The notes below the pieces were generated by a model. It was not told where the DNA came from. It saw nothing but the letters and a program-made list of their open reading frames with translations, and did no database searches. A program made the translations under genes and the position numbers. Positions 1 to 12,966 of a stretch of 25,000 nucleotides of DNA are shown here, piece after piece. Location: assembly GCF_000091045.1 (NCBI RefSeq), contig NC_006680.1, forward strand, positions 722,501-747,500, given 5' to 3'. The stretch's first letter is position 1. Each line of letters begins with the position of its first letter. This DNA is from Cryptococcus deneoformans JEC21 (taxonomy: Eukaryota; Basidiomycota; Tremellomycetes; Tremellales; Cryptococcaceae).

Positions 1-1101
1 GAGTCTCTAATTGCTCTCCTCAACGCCCAGCTTGCAGAAGCACACAGGCCGTCGTTTATCGGCCCCATCACCGTCACTGCATTTGACTTTGGAAACGCGG
101 GACCAGACCTCGAAGTCAAAGACATTCGTGATGTATGGAGAGTCTTTGACCAAGGCGACGATGAAGGAGATTTCGCAGAGGAGGAGAAGCAAAGGGAAAA
201 AGAGAGAGAAGAGAGGGATAAATTGAGGAATGAGGCATTAAAGAGTTCACTCGATGGTGAAAGATACGAGCTTGTCGACCGGTACAGTTCCACCGAGGGG
301 ACATCGTCCTTTGAGTACCAGCCCGAGTACGATATACATGAGCAACACGGTGATGACTATCGAATACGAGGTCGAAGACCGCTGTCGTACACTTTTGGCT
401 ACCCTCACGACCGACTGGCTGTACATCGCTCCTCATCCTCTCGGTCCTTTATCCCATTTCCTTTTGACCACCCTCCACCCGCTCTACACATCCCGTCCAC
501 TCCGGGTTTGAACCCCTCTCTTGTCTCTCACCCTATTTCGGCCCGTTTCTCTCGCCGACCAATGTCCATCGCTGCAAGTGCCGCCCCTCGTCCAACTCCT
601 CGACGGAGACCTATCGAGCCGTCTTCTACTTCTCCGTCTCCTCCTGCACACCCAGCAGGCCTTCCCCCAAAGGTCTCTTCATCCTCAATACCCTCCCTTC
701 AACTACATCTTCGTCTATCACATGCATCCGATTTGCATCTCACTCTCCTCACTTCTTTACAAGTCAACTATCCTTCGGCGCTTTTCATGGCGCTTCCTCT
801 CAAATTATCCATAACAGGGTTTCAACTAAACGCAGATATAGTGATGGCGTATAGCGGAGAAAAGAATCGGGTCCATCTCACAATAGTAGATGACGAGTCC
901 AATCCAGCTCATAAGGAAGATAAGCAAATTCCGCTAGGACAGAGGTTGTTGTCGAATTTGCAGATCGAGTCGGAGATTGGACATGCAGACGCTCATGTCT
1001 TGAGGAATGTTGGAAAGGTGGAAAGGTTTATTGTGGATGTGGTGAGAAAGACGTTGGTGGATGAATTAGTATTTCCCAACTTTCATACTGTGGCGTTATA
1101 G
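1..1101 (+). CDS. MDM12: Mdm12, ERMES subunit (5' end outside window)
   Basis: Mdm12 is the SMP-domain, lipid-transferring bridge of the ERMES complex that tethers ER to mitochondria and links Mmm1 to Mdm10/Mdm34. The reading frame is open from base 1 with no ATG, so the 5' end lies outside the window; 366 residues are visible. Visible residues 2-48 match the N-terminal SMP part (ITVTAFDFGNAGPDLEVKDI, then DVWRVF). After a charged stretch and a Ser/Pro/Arg-rich low-complexity insert, about residues 145-230, the C-terminal SMP half resumes (NYPSALFMALPLKLSITGFQ, then ESEIGHADAHVLRNVGKVERF). It ends in the family-typical ELVFPNFHTVAL before TAA. No intron is needed in the visible part. The low-complexity insert between the two SMP halves is usual in fungal Mdm12. 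Identity is very likely; the exact N-terminus is unknown. Confidence 0.93.
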   Translation, partial: ESLIALLNAQLAEAHRPSFIGPITVTAFDFGNAGPDLEVKDIRDVWRVFDQGDDEGDFAEEEKQREKEREERDKLRNEALKSSLDGERYELVDRYSSTEGTSSFEYQPEYDIHEQHGDDYRIRGRRPLSYTFGYPHDRLAVHRSSSSRSFIPFPFDHPPPALHIPSTPGLNPSLVSHPISARFSRRPMSIAASAAPRPTPRRRPIEPSSTSPSPPAHPAGLPPKVSSSSIPSLQLHLRLSHASDLHLTLLTSLQVNYPSALFMALPLKLSITGFQLNADIVMAYSGEKNRVHLTIVDDESNPAHKEDKQIPLGQRLLSNLQIESEIGHADAHVLRNVGKVERFIVDVVRKTLVDELVFPNFHTVAL

Positions 1102-2626
1102 CGGAAGTACAGAACAAGGCGAAGAAGGGGAGGATGCACTGGATAGGAGAAGACACCAGGGAGCGACGAAGAACAGAGGGAACAGACTTGGCATAGCTAG
1201 ACATCATTCCATAGACTTGTATGTACGCATTATTAGGCTTCCAATCCATATCAACAAAAAAGCGTAACATAAAAAACACGACGATTTAACACCAAAATCA
1301 TGCTTTTGAGTGGACGCGTTGGGGTTGTTCGCTTTTGACGGCGGTTGTAGAAGGCAAAGGACCCCTTATCGATCGCTCGCCAAGGAAGCGCCTCACCTCG
1401 CTTTTTAGACCGTTTTCCTCGTTCGAATTTTTTTTTCCACCCCATCCTTATCGAGCATCATGGAGGAATGAAGCGCATCGGTTAATTCGCTTCCAGACTT
1501 GGCGAATCACTGCGATGCGTGCGTGAGCTGGCCACGCTGCTCCAAAACGGAGTAGACGGAGAAAAAAAAAGACAGACGACGACATGGGTCAAGTTTCACG
1601 AAATCAAGCATGGTGGCACGTTGGCCACGCTTCGCATTTCGATTACCTACCGCACAGTGACCGGGAATGCCCGTAAATTTGACGAGTTATCGAGTGGACA
1701 TCCGTTAGACCCATGAGGGTTTTTGAAAAGCCAGATACTTGATTGAATGTCGCCGCGTGTGCAGAAGAGGTGAGTCTCGTATGCGTGCCAAGCAAGATGT
1801 AGCAAGAAGATGCAAGTGTGATGATCTCGGATGAACCAGATCCACATTGTGGTGTGTAATTGCATCTTCTGTCCCAGAAGAGCAATTGCAGAGTCCAGAG
1901 AACGTCCAATGTTCGTTCGCTCGATGATATTTCCTTCAATCGGAATGCAGCATCACCATCGTCTTGTATACAAGCACCTGCGCTTGATCGTATTATGTAG
2001 AACTGACTTTCTCTTCCAGCTCTGCTTCAAAAACTTTGGATTCACTAGACTTCCTCGCGCCCAATATTCGTAACTCAGGACCCCATATTCATAAAGTACA
2101 CATATCCACCAATCACAATTTCTTTGTTTCCCCACTCTCGCCCACATAAATATGCCGCATTTCTCAAATGGTGGATACTACGTACTCAAGGACGCTTTGA
2201 ACCACGACAACTCTGCCTCTATATCCAGCACTACGCTACTCCCGTGTGCATGCTTTGATGGTCGTCTCAGGTTAGGCGGTGGGAAGAATCGTTAGTGACA
2301 GGCCACAACGGACCATTAAGCGACGATAATGGATCACTGATTTGTGCTTGTCCCACAAGGAAGAGATTGCAAGGTTGTAACAAGGTGAGAATCATCACCT
2401 GAAACGACATTACGGCGGATCTACAGAAGCTGATAGACACTCTTCTTCCGAGTAGTTGAATTCCGGATGACGAATGGTCCTTGCCCAATAATAAAGAATA
2501 ATGGTGCTGTCTTCCCCCCTTCCGTCGTTCAAATCACAATTTCGCCTCTCACTCTCATTTTTTTACAAGTCTTACTTTCTTCATCAAGAGACAAATCGTT
2601 ACCTTGCAATAACAGTGCGACACGAC
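1102..2626. other. Intergenic region after MDM12, no supported gene
   Basis: About 1.5 kb without a convincing coding region. It holds the MDM12 3' flank, a T-rich run at 1428-1438, an A run at 1561-1569, and short open frames that show no family resemblance. A 48-codon frame at 2152-2298 follows a pyrimidine-rich stretch and could be translated, but nothing supports it as a gene. No tRNA-like clover-leaf or B-box was recognised on either strand. Confidence 0.6.
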
Positions 2627-2999
2627 ATGGTCTTACAGTCTTCTTACTTGGATACGCAAGAAGGCGACAACTGTTCTTCGTCCATGCCTCCCTATCCTGT
2701 CGACGCTACCCACCAATCCCAGGTTGCCTTACAATCCGCCCTTTCCATCTTCCTTCCACGCATATAACTGTCGAAAGCTGTTCACCGCTGCGGCGATCAA
2801 TGATGTCGCTTTTTCGCAGGCAATTGATGATATCACATCCAGGTATCAATACGATGCCCTCGGTGCACCATATCCCCCTGCGGAGCAACTACGTCTCAAT
2901 ACCTTGGCCAACGAGGTTAAGTCTAGTGCTAATCAGCTTTATAATGCACTGCGTATGGCTCGATCTACAGACCTGTCTCAGGATCATTCTTCACAATAA
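2627..2999 (+). CDS. Possible small orphan protein, two exons
   Basis: I do not recognise a family. A candidate model joins 2627-2722 to 2778-2999 and removes a 55-nt intron (GTTGCC donor, a TAACT element near the 3' end, AAG acceptor). It encodes 105 residues. The N-terminal third is polar (MVLQSSYLDTQEGDNC). The rest is predicted mostly helical with Ala/Leu/Asn spacing, for example VAFSQAIDDITSRYQYDAL and LRLNTLANEVKSSANQLYNA. A pyrimidine-rich stretch (about 2515-2585) lies upstream, as before other genes here. Against it: the donor and acceptor are both weak, the protein is short, and no homologue was recognised. Without the intron the first frame stops at 2765-2767. It could be a real lineage-specific gene or a chance frame. 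Confidence 0.35.
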
Positions 3000-4002
3000 T
3001 GCGAATACTGTTCTCAGGCTTCTATGTGCTGCACGTGGCGATAAACGTTGTCGTAGATAATTTTCATACTAGTACATGTCATGTTATTATTATCTATTGG
3101 GTATTCGGAGAAGAAGGGCGACAGCAATCGTTTCAACTTTATATACTCATAACAATATGATACTACTATGGTACATCTTGCATTTTCTCCAATCCACTCG
3201 GCACCTCGATATATGATCATATCATACTTTCCGTTCTGTTCTTCTGAGACAATAGCAGCTTTAATAACGGAAGTCTCTTGGCAGCGGTACGTGCGTCGGC
3301 CAAAACAGGACACCCGGAAACGTTCGTTATCAGAATGGTCCTGGTCCATGTGCATTCTCATTCTCTATCAGAGATTCAGTGTGCGGCCGAAGATGTACGT
3401 TATAGTGGTGGTGGTACCGTAGGCGGTCCCTATATATCCGTTGTATATAGCTGTTGTCGCTCCTAAAAAATGGGTCCAAATGCTGGCGTTACCTTCGATC
3501 CGAGTGGTCCTGACCCATGTTCATGCCTTGCATTGGAGCGAGTGCAACACTGGGAAATGAATGGTACATGGTACGCAGTAAAAGGTATGATGGTCAGCAG
3601 CAAAAGGAGGAGTGGTACGTAGTGCGCTGTTAATAATATAATGTGAAATGCAAGCATATTTTAGCAGGCACGAAGATGTTAAGTAATGTGTTGTCCCGAT
3701 CTTATCATGCGTTTTAGCCAAGGTGCTATTAACTCGAAGTGCCACAGGAGCGAAACGCCGACGAGGCTATTATGGCACGCGTGTGATTTCTGTGCTCTTG
3801 AAGTGTTTGTCTATCAACAAGAAGAACGGGGACCATTTCCTGTATACGTCGACTTCCCTTTTACATCCATAGTAGCTATCCACCGCCTCATCCAACTTAT
3901 AACTCGGATATAATCCGAATACCCTCCTCGACACCCATCTTCAACTCTCTCAGCACCGGTTACCTCAACGTTACGAGACCTAAAAATAACAAACGAACCA
4001 GT
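3000..4002. other. Polo kinase upstream region
   Basis: About 1 kb upstream of the Polo kinase gene without a supported gene. It contains an AT-rich stretch (about 3060-3180), a pair of imperfect 23-base repeats (3333-3355 and 3503-3525), a CGG-N7-CCG palindrome close to the start codon (3905-3917), and a CT-rich leader (about 3920-3960). A 115-codon frame on the minus strand (3014-3361) was judged a chance frame. Confidence 0.6.
3905..3917. promoter_or_regulatory. CGG-N7-CCG palindrome upstream of Polo kinase
   Basis: The sequence CGGATATAATCCG has arms CGGAT and ATCCG around ATA, so it is an inverted CGG repeat with a 7-base spacer. It sits 86-98 bases upstream of the Polo kinase ATG. Inverted CGG triplets are the classical binding shape for fungal Zn2Cys6 dimeric transcription factors. 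Binding is inferred from shape only; one such 13-mer could also occur by chance. Confidence 0.3.
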
Positions 4003-6986
<2,984 letters not shown>

Positions 6987-7420
6987 CTGATATTGTTGGG
7001 GCCAGTGTTGTGGGACAGGAGGCTTTGAGGAGGGTGACTATGGCGATGGGTCGCGTCACTTCAATTCTTACTTCTGGGTTTTAGGGAATTTCTCGAGAAC
7101 GCTATACCAATCTCATATATTGACATTGTTGAGCATCATCTTTAGTATTGTAGCGTGCTATTATCATATATATATGCACATAATGGACAGTTAAAACGTC
7201 AACGCTTCGTCGTCGTCCGCTCTTTGGGAATGGTGGTTATTTATTTATGCGTAGCGGTGGAGAGCAAAAGTGGAGGCGGTCCTCAATTCCGAACAGCCAA
7301 TGATTTCTTCCACTTTTCACATCACAGCATCAAGTCTATACCAAAAGGAATCGAAGAGCAGAAGAGCCTAGGGTAGATTGACATCAAGGTCATCACAAGC
7401 ACACAAAATATTCTTACACT
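6987..7420. other. Polo kinase 3' flank and HEM4 promoter
   Basis: 434 bases between the Polo stop codon and the HEM4 ATG. An (AT)n run lies at 7166-7175 and a CCAAT box at 7296-7300. No open frame here resembles a gene. Confidence 0.6.
7296..7300 (+). promoter_or_regulatory. CCAAT box upstream of HEM4
   Basis: CCAAT followed directly by GAT lies 121 bases before the HEM4 start codon. In fungi the CCAAT-binding Hap2/3/5 complex, with HapX or Hap4-type partners, controls haem and iron genes, so a CCAAT box before a haem-pathway gene is a sensible candidate. This is inferred from the motif alone. Confidence 0.35.
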
Positions 7421-8320
7421 ATGTCCAAAAATGCCCAGTTCCAACCACCCGAAGCAACGCCGGTAATATTATTCAAAACTCCACATCCGTCACCTTCAAC
7501 CGATCCCTACCACCATGCCTTTTCCGAATCAGCATCGTCATCTTCAAACTCTGCGGAAAAATATCAAACCCATTTTATCCCAGTCTTGAATGAGACATAC
7601 CACCTTCAGGAGATTGTCAAAATCATCGAGGAGGGGCCTGACCAGTGGGAAGGGGTAATTGTCACTAGCCGGCGAGGTATGGAGGGTTGGGTCAAAGGAG
7701 TTCAAACCTACTTGGGAGGGACAGGCAAGGGAAAAGAGGGGGAAGGGGCATGGGATAAATTACCGCTTTTCTCTGTTGGCCATGCGTCGACTGAGCACTT
7801 GGCTGCTGCCAATATACCACCATCGTTCAAGCCTCGTCCGGTACCCGAGATGGAAAGCAATCCTCCGAAATCCGCTGGACCGTTGTCGGAACTGGTACTG
7901 AGAACGTTGCCGAGGAGAAGTACCGGCGCGAGTGAGGTAAGCCACGGGCCATACTTGTTCTTGTGCGGAGACAAGTCACTGGATGAGATGCCTACTGCGC
8001 TGAGAAGTGAAGGGAGGACAGTGAAGGAAGTTGTGGTGTACACTACGTCCGCGCGACACGACTTCCAGCAGGGTCTGAGACGGTTAGAAACACCTGTTAG
8101 ACACAAAGGGTGGTTGGCGTTCTTTTCGCCCAGCTCAGCCGCTATTGTAATGCCCCAAATCAAACAGGATAATGGTCGCTGGGATGGATGGCGTGTGTTT
8201 GCCATTGGAGAAACGACCAAGAAGTATCTTGAGGAGGAGGCTAAGATGGAAGTGCATGCTGTCGCCGACAGACCGGATGCCATTGGGACATTTGAGGCTA
8301 TAATGAAGGCAGGAAGATAG
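7421..8320 (+). CDS. HEM4: Uroporphyrinogen-III synthase
   Basis: Cytosolic fourth-step enzyme of haem synthesis, which cyclises hydroxymethylbilane with inversion of ring D. It is a single uninterrupted exon of 299 residues, near the family's usual 260-290. HemD-family blocks appear in order: VILFKTP near the N-terminus, GVIVTSRRGMEGW, LFSVGHASTEHLAA, FLCGDKSLDEMP, VKEVVVYTT, WLAFFSPSSAAIVMP, VFAIGETTKKYL and AVADRPDAIGTFEAI at the end. The fold is two lobes that swap; conservation in this family is low overall, so identity rests on the order of these blocks. A GTAAGC inside the frame (7936) resembles a donor, but the sequence across it (GPYLFLCGDKS) is family-like, so it is kept as coding. 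Its lack of introns contrasts with the spliced genes around it. Confidence 0.88.
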   Translation: MSKNAQFQPPEATPVILFKTPHPSPSTDPYHHAFSESASSSSNSAEKYQTHFIPVLNETYHLQEIVKIIEEGPDQWEGVIVTSRRGMEGWVKGVQTYLGGTGKGKEGEGAWDKLPLFSVGHASTEHLAAANIPPSFKPRPVPEMESNPPKSAGPLSELVLRTLPRRSTGASEVSHGPYLFLCGDKSLDEMPTALRSEGRTVKEVVVYTTSARHDFQQGLRRLETPVRHKGWLAFFSPSSAAIVMPQIKQDNGRWDGWRVFAIGETTKKYLEEEAKMEVHAVADRPDAIGTFEAIMKAGR

Positions 8321-9107
8321 GCACACACTTGTAAGTGACTCGTGCCAAGGTTTGAAAGCAGCACTGACTCAGATAGACTTCATAAAAAACATCCATCAAA
8401 ATACCAGCATATAACCATATTGTGCATCGTTCATGCATACTCTACCATTATTAATATACAAGATGCCTTATAAACATGCCCTACGCTCGTCCTTGATTGG
8501 CATATGCCACGTTTACACGGCCATGACCATACAGAGCGCCCCTACTGCTGCCTGTCTCAGAGAAAGCGAAAGCGCTTGCGGCCACATCCTTCTCGTGGCA
8601 GTCCAGTACCTGGTCGAAGCAGACACCATATTGCTACAGCCTACATCGGATACCGAGTAACAGGTTCGAACTTCTAATATAATATAATACACACGCATGT
8701 ACACATAGACGTCCTTTCTATCTTCAATAGTCAAAATATTTCTTTTTTTTGGGCTGGGGCGCGCGTTCGGCGTTCGATGCAAACAAGCGCATGCTTTCAC
8801 CGCGACTTTCTTCTTCTTCAGTTCATCGACGGTCGACATTCACCCCTCATCTCTTGTATCTTTTCTATCCTTCCTGCCCACTCTTTTCCGCCTCTCTCAT
8901 CCACTTTCACCTCTTGGGCGTCTGCTTTCATCACGGCCCCAGTCTCCTGCACCACTGTATACCTGCTGTCCTATAACCTCAATGTCCTGTACCTCAAACA
9001 ACACGTCTGAATTACTGTCTCTTGGTGAGTGCATCAGTCACGCTTTTCCTCAGAACATTGCACATTACAAGGAACATATGCGACGTGGGCTGATGAATGA
9101 TGTCTAA
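8321..9107. other. HEM4 3' flank and promoter/leader of BRCT gene
   Basis: 787 bases without a supported gene. From about 8740 to 8960 it is strongly pyrimidine-rich on the plus strand, including runs such as TTTCTTCTTCTTCAG, as is typical of fungal promoters and leaders. The last 126 bases are an upstream open reading frame. On the minus strand a short open stretch at about 8510-8645 reads like protein but cannot be joined into a convincing gene. Confidence 0.55.
8982..9107 (+). promoter_or_regulatory. 41-codon uORF abutting the BRCT gene start
   Basis: An ATG at 8982 opens 41 codons and stops at TAA 9105-9107. The next three bases are the ATG of the long frame at 9108, in the same frame. 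If transcription starts upstream, this would be a uORF that ends exactly at the main start. A possible donor GTGAGT lies inside it at 9025; splicing to the AAG ending at 9115 would remove the abutting stop and leave the downstream ATG at 9120 as the first main-frame start. Confidence 0.4.
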
Positions 9108-12100
9108 ATGAAAAGAATAATGTCCTCTCCCCACCGTCGTCGTAATCAACAATCGATAACCGTGCAGTCTATACGATCACACGCACCCCTTACTCCACGT
9201 CTCCTTGATCTAAACACCAACGTCCCTACCACACGGTCTCGCGCCCGTCTCCTGTCATCCAGGAGCAATCTTAAATTGAACGACGAAAACAGCCGCGGTC
9301 CTGCGCCTGGTTTCAACAAGAGTCTGAGAAGTAGAGGTCCCCTCAAGGAAAATCCGTTAAAGATGAATGTGCTGGAGGATAAGAAAATGATTATTGGGAA
9401 GAGAAAAATGGTAGATGGGGATGAGGATCAAAGGAAAGGAAAAATGCTGAAGACGGATGAAAGGCTCGTGAGAAGGATGGGTCCGCCTCTAAAGACCGTT
9501 GGGTCAAACAACGGCCTTCATACAAGGCATACACTGGCTCCAGTAGTGTCACCACAACGACTTCCGGAACGAACCCAGACTCTCGCACCTCCAACGCCTG
9601 CGAGAGAGATCTTGCGGAAGGGTATGCTCGAAGCCAAGCAAGGAGATGATGAAGCGGGCGGAGCAGAGTCGAAAACATTTAGCGTGGTCGCGCGACCGCC
9701 AACACCGCCGAGGATGCGTGAACGTCCCCTTGAAATCAAAAGGGATGAAGACACAATTATCGGGAAATCTCCTAGGTTTATTGCGAGGCCACCGACGCCA
9801 CCGAGACCTCACCAAACGGCCGCTATTGCCAAAAGCCCTACTCCCCTTTCTAACGATGCTCCTGTCTCTCTCGTTTCCCCTCGACCGTTGCATTCCTTAA
9901 TTCCATCTACCCCCGGCCGTTCTCAGCCATCTCATACGACCTTTAAATCCCCTCCCACCCGCCAACTTTCTGCCTTTTTCCCTACTCCCCGCACGTCTCA
10001 AAACCAGCCTACAGCTGCCATTCCCGCTTACAACGTATCTACCACACCCGATGGCATACCGCCAACTGCCTCAGTATTTACCCCCAATAACCGTCCCACA
10101 ATGGCATCTCCTTTGACCAATAGGCGAATCGCTCTTGCAGTCAGGGTAGCTAGGGAGCAGACATCACTTGATGATTTGGTGTTAAAAGCCACCCCTGTCA
10201 AGCAGGAAATACAGCCATGCGTCGTTGAGGCGCCGAAGAAAAATGTCACTGCTGAAAAACTTGAAGAAGCGGCCGAGGCAAAGGAGAACGTGGATGTAGA
10301 TATGGCTGTGGTGGACGAAACTACAGGTGCTGAGTCAGTGCTTGGGGTAAACATGACGACGGAAACGGGAAAGGCTGGTGCTGTGTGTGAGGCCCGACCA
10401 CATGTGCCTTCTCATACCAAAGTCGAATCCGATACCAAGATGAATGTTGATGAGCCTGCGCCTGAGGCAAAACCTGAGGTGCAACCAGCTCCCGACATTA
10501 TATCTACATCTGCCGAAATCGTTTCCACAACACCACAACCTGTACAGGTGGCAGTTCCTGCGATTCCAGAATGCCCTATAACTCAACCCGCTGTCGACAT
10601 TCAATTGCGCAAGACTTCATCAGGTAGATCTTTGCTGTGTATGGGTGCACCTAGCCGCATCCCCATTAGTACACGGCATGTACCTGCAGTATCTGCCATC
10701 GACAAGTCTCACCTGCCCTCGTCTACAATGAGGAAAATGGCAAGTGGTTTAGGGGTGGGCTCTCTTCCAGAAAGACGACCTGGTGGCCAACCAGAAATGA
10801 CGGGTAGTGACAGTTCAGCTCCTGCTCAAGGGCCTTCTTCGTCAACTGCCAAGCGTCGGCCTTCTTACCCTGCTTCCCTTGGCTCGGGTCCCCTTGCCCG
10901 CCCTACAGCAAGGGTAGTTTCTAACCCCATCCGTTCTTCTGCTATCGCTTCAGAATCGTCTTCTGCGGCTGAGATGTCCCAGCCTCCCATAGCCGAAAGC
11001 AATCGATCTGTGTCTGACCCTGTCCCTATTCCTGAATCTGCACGACCTTCCAGACTGAGTTTGAGTACGAATAGGCGAGAAGGCATGTCATTAGAGACTT
11101 CTCGATCCTTGGCCGGTTTGAGTGAGGCATTGGAGAAGCTCAAGTCAAAGAAACGACTTTCTGGCGCATCTGCTTCTGCTGAACCACCCCGAAAACCGAC
11201 CATTCCCTCAGTCACTGTCACGGCCCCAGCTCCAAATGTTCCTAAAAAGGAAATAAACGGCCTCTCAGCATCAGCAAGCTCTACAACCATGGCGCCTCTG
11301 GCCAACCATCGAGCACGAAGCTCAATTCATCCTGGTGATTCGTCTATCTCATCAGACACCGCCGGCGAAAAATCTATTTTGGAAATGCTGAGTTCAACGA
11401 AGGGCGTGAAGTGTTTCCAGGGTGTGGTGGCGTTTGTAGATGTGAAGACAAGTGAAGGGTCAGATTCTTCACAGTTCTTTTCCGATATTTTGAAATCTGG
11501 TGGCGCAAAGGTAAGCCTTTGATAGTGAAGGCGATACACAGTACTAACTATTTAATAAGGTTCTTACCCGACCAACTCTCTCTTGCACTCATGTCGTTTA
11601 CAAGTCTGGTCGACCGGCGACGTTGAACTGGTACCGACGTCAGGACAAGCCACCAAGACTCGTGAGCATCAAGTGGGTGACGGATAGTAAAAAGGCCAAT
11701 AAGAAAATGGAAGAAGACAAGTACCTTGTGGATCCGAATGAGGAACCTATATTTGAAAAGGTGTGTGCTGACGGTTATTGATGGAGAAGAATATTAAAAG
11801 ATCATTATAGAGAAGGAAATCGATGGAGCCCAAGGCCTTGTCGGCGTACAGGAGCACTGTGAGTAACAGCGCTAAGAGACAAGCTTGTAAGTGATACTCT
11901 GCCTTCGCGCCAAGTTTTGATGATGCTGATAGTTATGTCAAAGTATTGGCTGTTGCCGAGGCGAAAAATAAGGGTATGAGCTATGCGCGTAAGTATCCCT
12001 CACGATGAGTCTGCTGAATTTCCCATGCTAATTTGCGCTCTAGCCAAACTCCCTTCACCTCTCAAGAAAACCTACATCAACCTCCCCTTCTCAGACGACA

Positions 12101-12108
12101 ACAAGTAG
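9108..12108 (+). CDS. Large disordered protein with C-terminal microcephalin-like BRCT domain
   Basis: Exons: 9108-11510, 11560-11760, 11811-11886, 11944-11988 and 12044-12108, 929 residues. Residues 1 to about 765 are low-complexity and rich in Ser/Thr-Pro sites, including a repeated ARPPTPPR at 195 and 226, and KEN boxes at 80-82 and 392-394. A single BRCT domain spans about 767-870: GVVAFVDV, GGAKVLTRP, CTHVVYK, and LVSIKWVTDS with the signature Trp840. The spacing resembles the N-terminal BRCT of microcephalin (MCPH1). A conserved-looking RRKSMEPKALS follows. BRCT domains bind phosphoproteins or other BRCTs, mostly in DNA damage and cell-cycle control; the S/T-P clusters suggest CDK targeting, which is inference. 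The start could be 9108 or 9120. The acceptor ending at 11943 (CAAAG) was chosen because the earlier TAG at about 11931 lies too near the branch site and shifts the frame. Confidence 0.82.
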
Positions 12109-12966
12109 TCAGCCTCCAGCTCAGAGCATTATAAGCCCCCAAAATGGGCCGGAAGAAGTATCTGTTGTAACCTGTAGCAGAGTTCGATAGTGGAGCATGG
12201 ATATCGGTATTTTAATGACCTGTCGAGTTGGGATAGGGTATCAAATTGCATATCTATGTTTGTTGGCAACACCTCAAAACCTCCTGTATACACATCGGAA
12301 ACTAGGAATTCATCAGCTACAGTGGGTGGCATAAGTGTGATATGTTGACTCACAGTACAACTCAAAAAGACACTAAGAAATAAGGGGAGATTGATTCGTT
12401 TCGGGCCTAGAAGTTGTAGTTTAAGCCACCCCTTCCTATTGAAAAGTTGATCCGTTTGCCTAAGGGCTATGAATGAGCTATGAGAGTAAAGGAGATACTC
12501 CAGAAGGCTGACCATTAATGTTGAGATACAAGAACTGTGGAGAACATTGTTAGCAGGTCCTCCGGTGAGAAACGACTCGGGACTGACTTTTGGTATGATG
12601 GTGATACGTTTGTGGTCTAAAAATTATGAGTACAAAGCGGCATGATTTCTGCGTCAGATTACTTACAGCCAAAGCCCATTGGAATATATTGCTTTGTTTA
12701 GATATGAGAATAAGAGTTCTTGAACGAGCAGAAGAGAGGATACAGTACAAGAATATGGTTCGATACGTTAAGTTTGTACATCGAATGGACTTCGAACTAA
12801 TGACGATTTAAGGCACGCAGATGTACCCTCCCTTGCCATCCTCAATATGGATTACGTAACATGATCAGTTGTTGTTGCATTTGTACGGAAGCCGAGCAGA
12901 CAAAAGCAAGTCAGCCGGAACTTCGCTCATTCCATTCAAAGTAATCCTTGTCTCATACCCCACACC
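12109..12966. other. Intergenic region before NSRP1
   Basis: 858 bases with no supported gene. The longest open frame is 128 codons on the minus strand (12129-12515), with no recognisable motif and no splice-corrected continuation. The stretch is AT-richer than its neighbours and carries the presumed NSRP1 promoter in its last 150 bases. A non-coding transcript cannot be excluded. Confidence 0.5.

Noticed and set aside
2152..2298. 48-codon plus-strand frame after a pyrimidine-rich stretch
   Set aside because: The start context looks usable, but there is no family similarity and no convincing intron joins it to downstream frames.
3014..3361. 115-codon minus-strand frame upstream of the Polo kinase gene
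   Set aside because: No recognisable domain, AT-rich composition, no CT-rich leader on its side.
7708..8364. 218-codon frame on the minus strand
   Set aside because: It lies antisense to HEM4, whose family blocks are clear on the plus strand; the minus frame has no recognisable motif and is a codon-bias shadow.
8510..8645. Protein-like minus-strand stretch (reads CFDQVLDCHEKDVAASAF), considered as a CHCH-type exon
   Set aside because: Only about 45 codons, a stop lies just upstream unless a weak acceptor is assumed, the second Cys pair of a twin CX9C protein is missing, and no first exon could be found.
8655..8672. GGTTCGAAC resembling a tRNA B-box
   Set aside because: No matching A-box, anticodon arm or acceptor stem could be folded around it on either strand.
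10865..11305. 146-codon frame on the minus strand
   Set aside because: Antisense to the low-complexity Ser/Pro-rich part of the BRCT gene; composition explains the lack of stops.
12129..12515. 128-codon minus-strand frame between the BRCT gene and NSRP1
   Set aside because: No motif, no splice-supported extension and unremarkable composition. A frame this long in non-coding DNA is uncommon but expected occasionally in 25 kb; kept only as a possible transcript.
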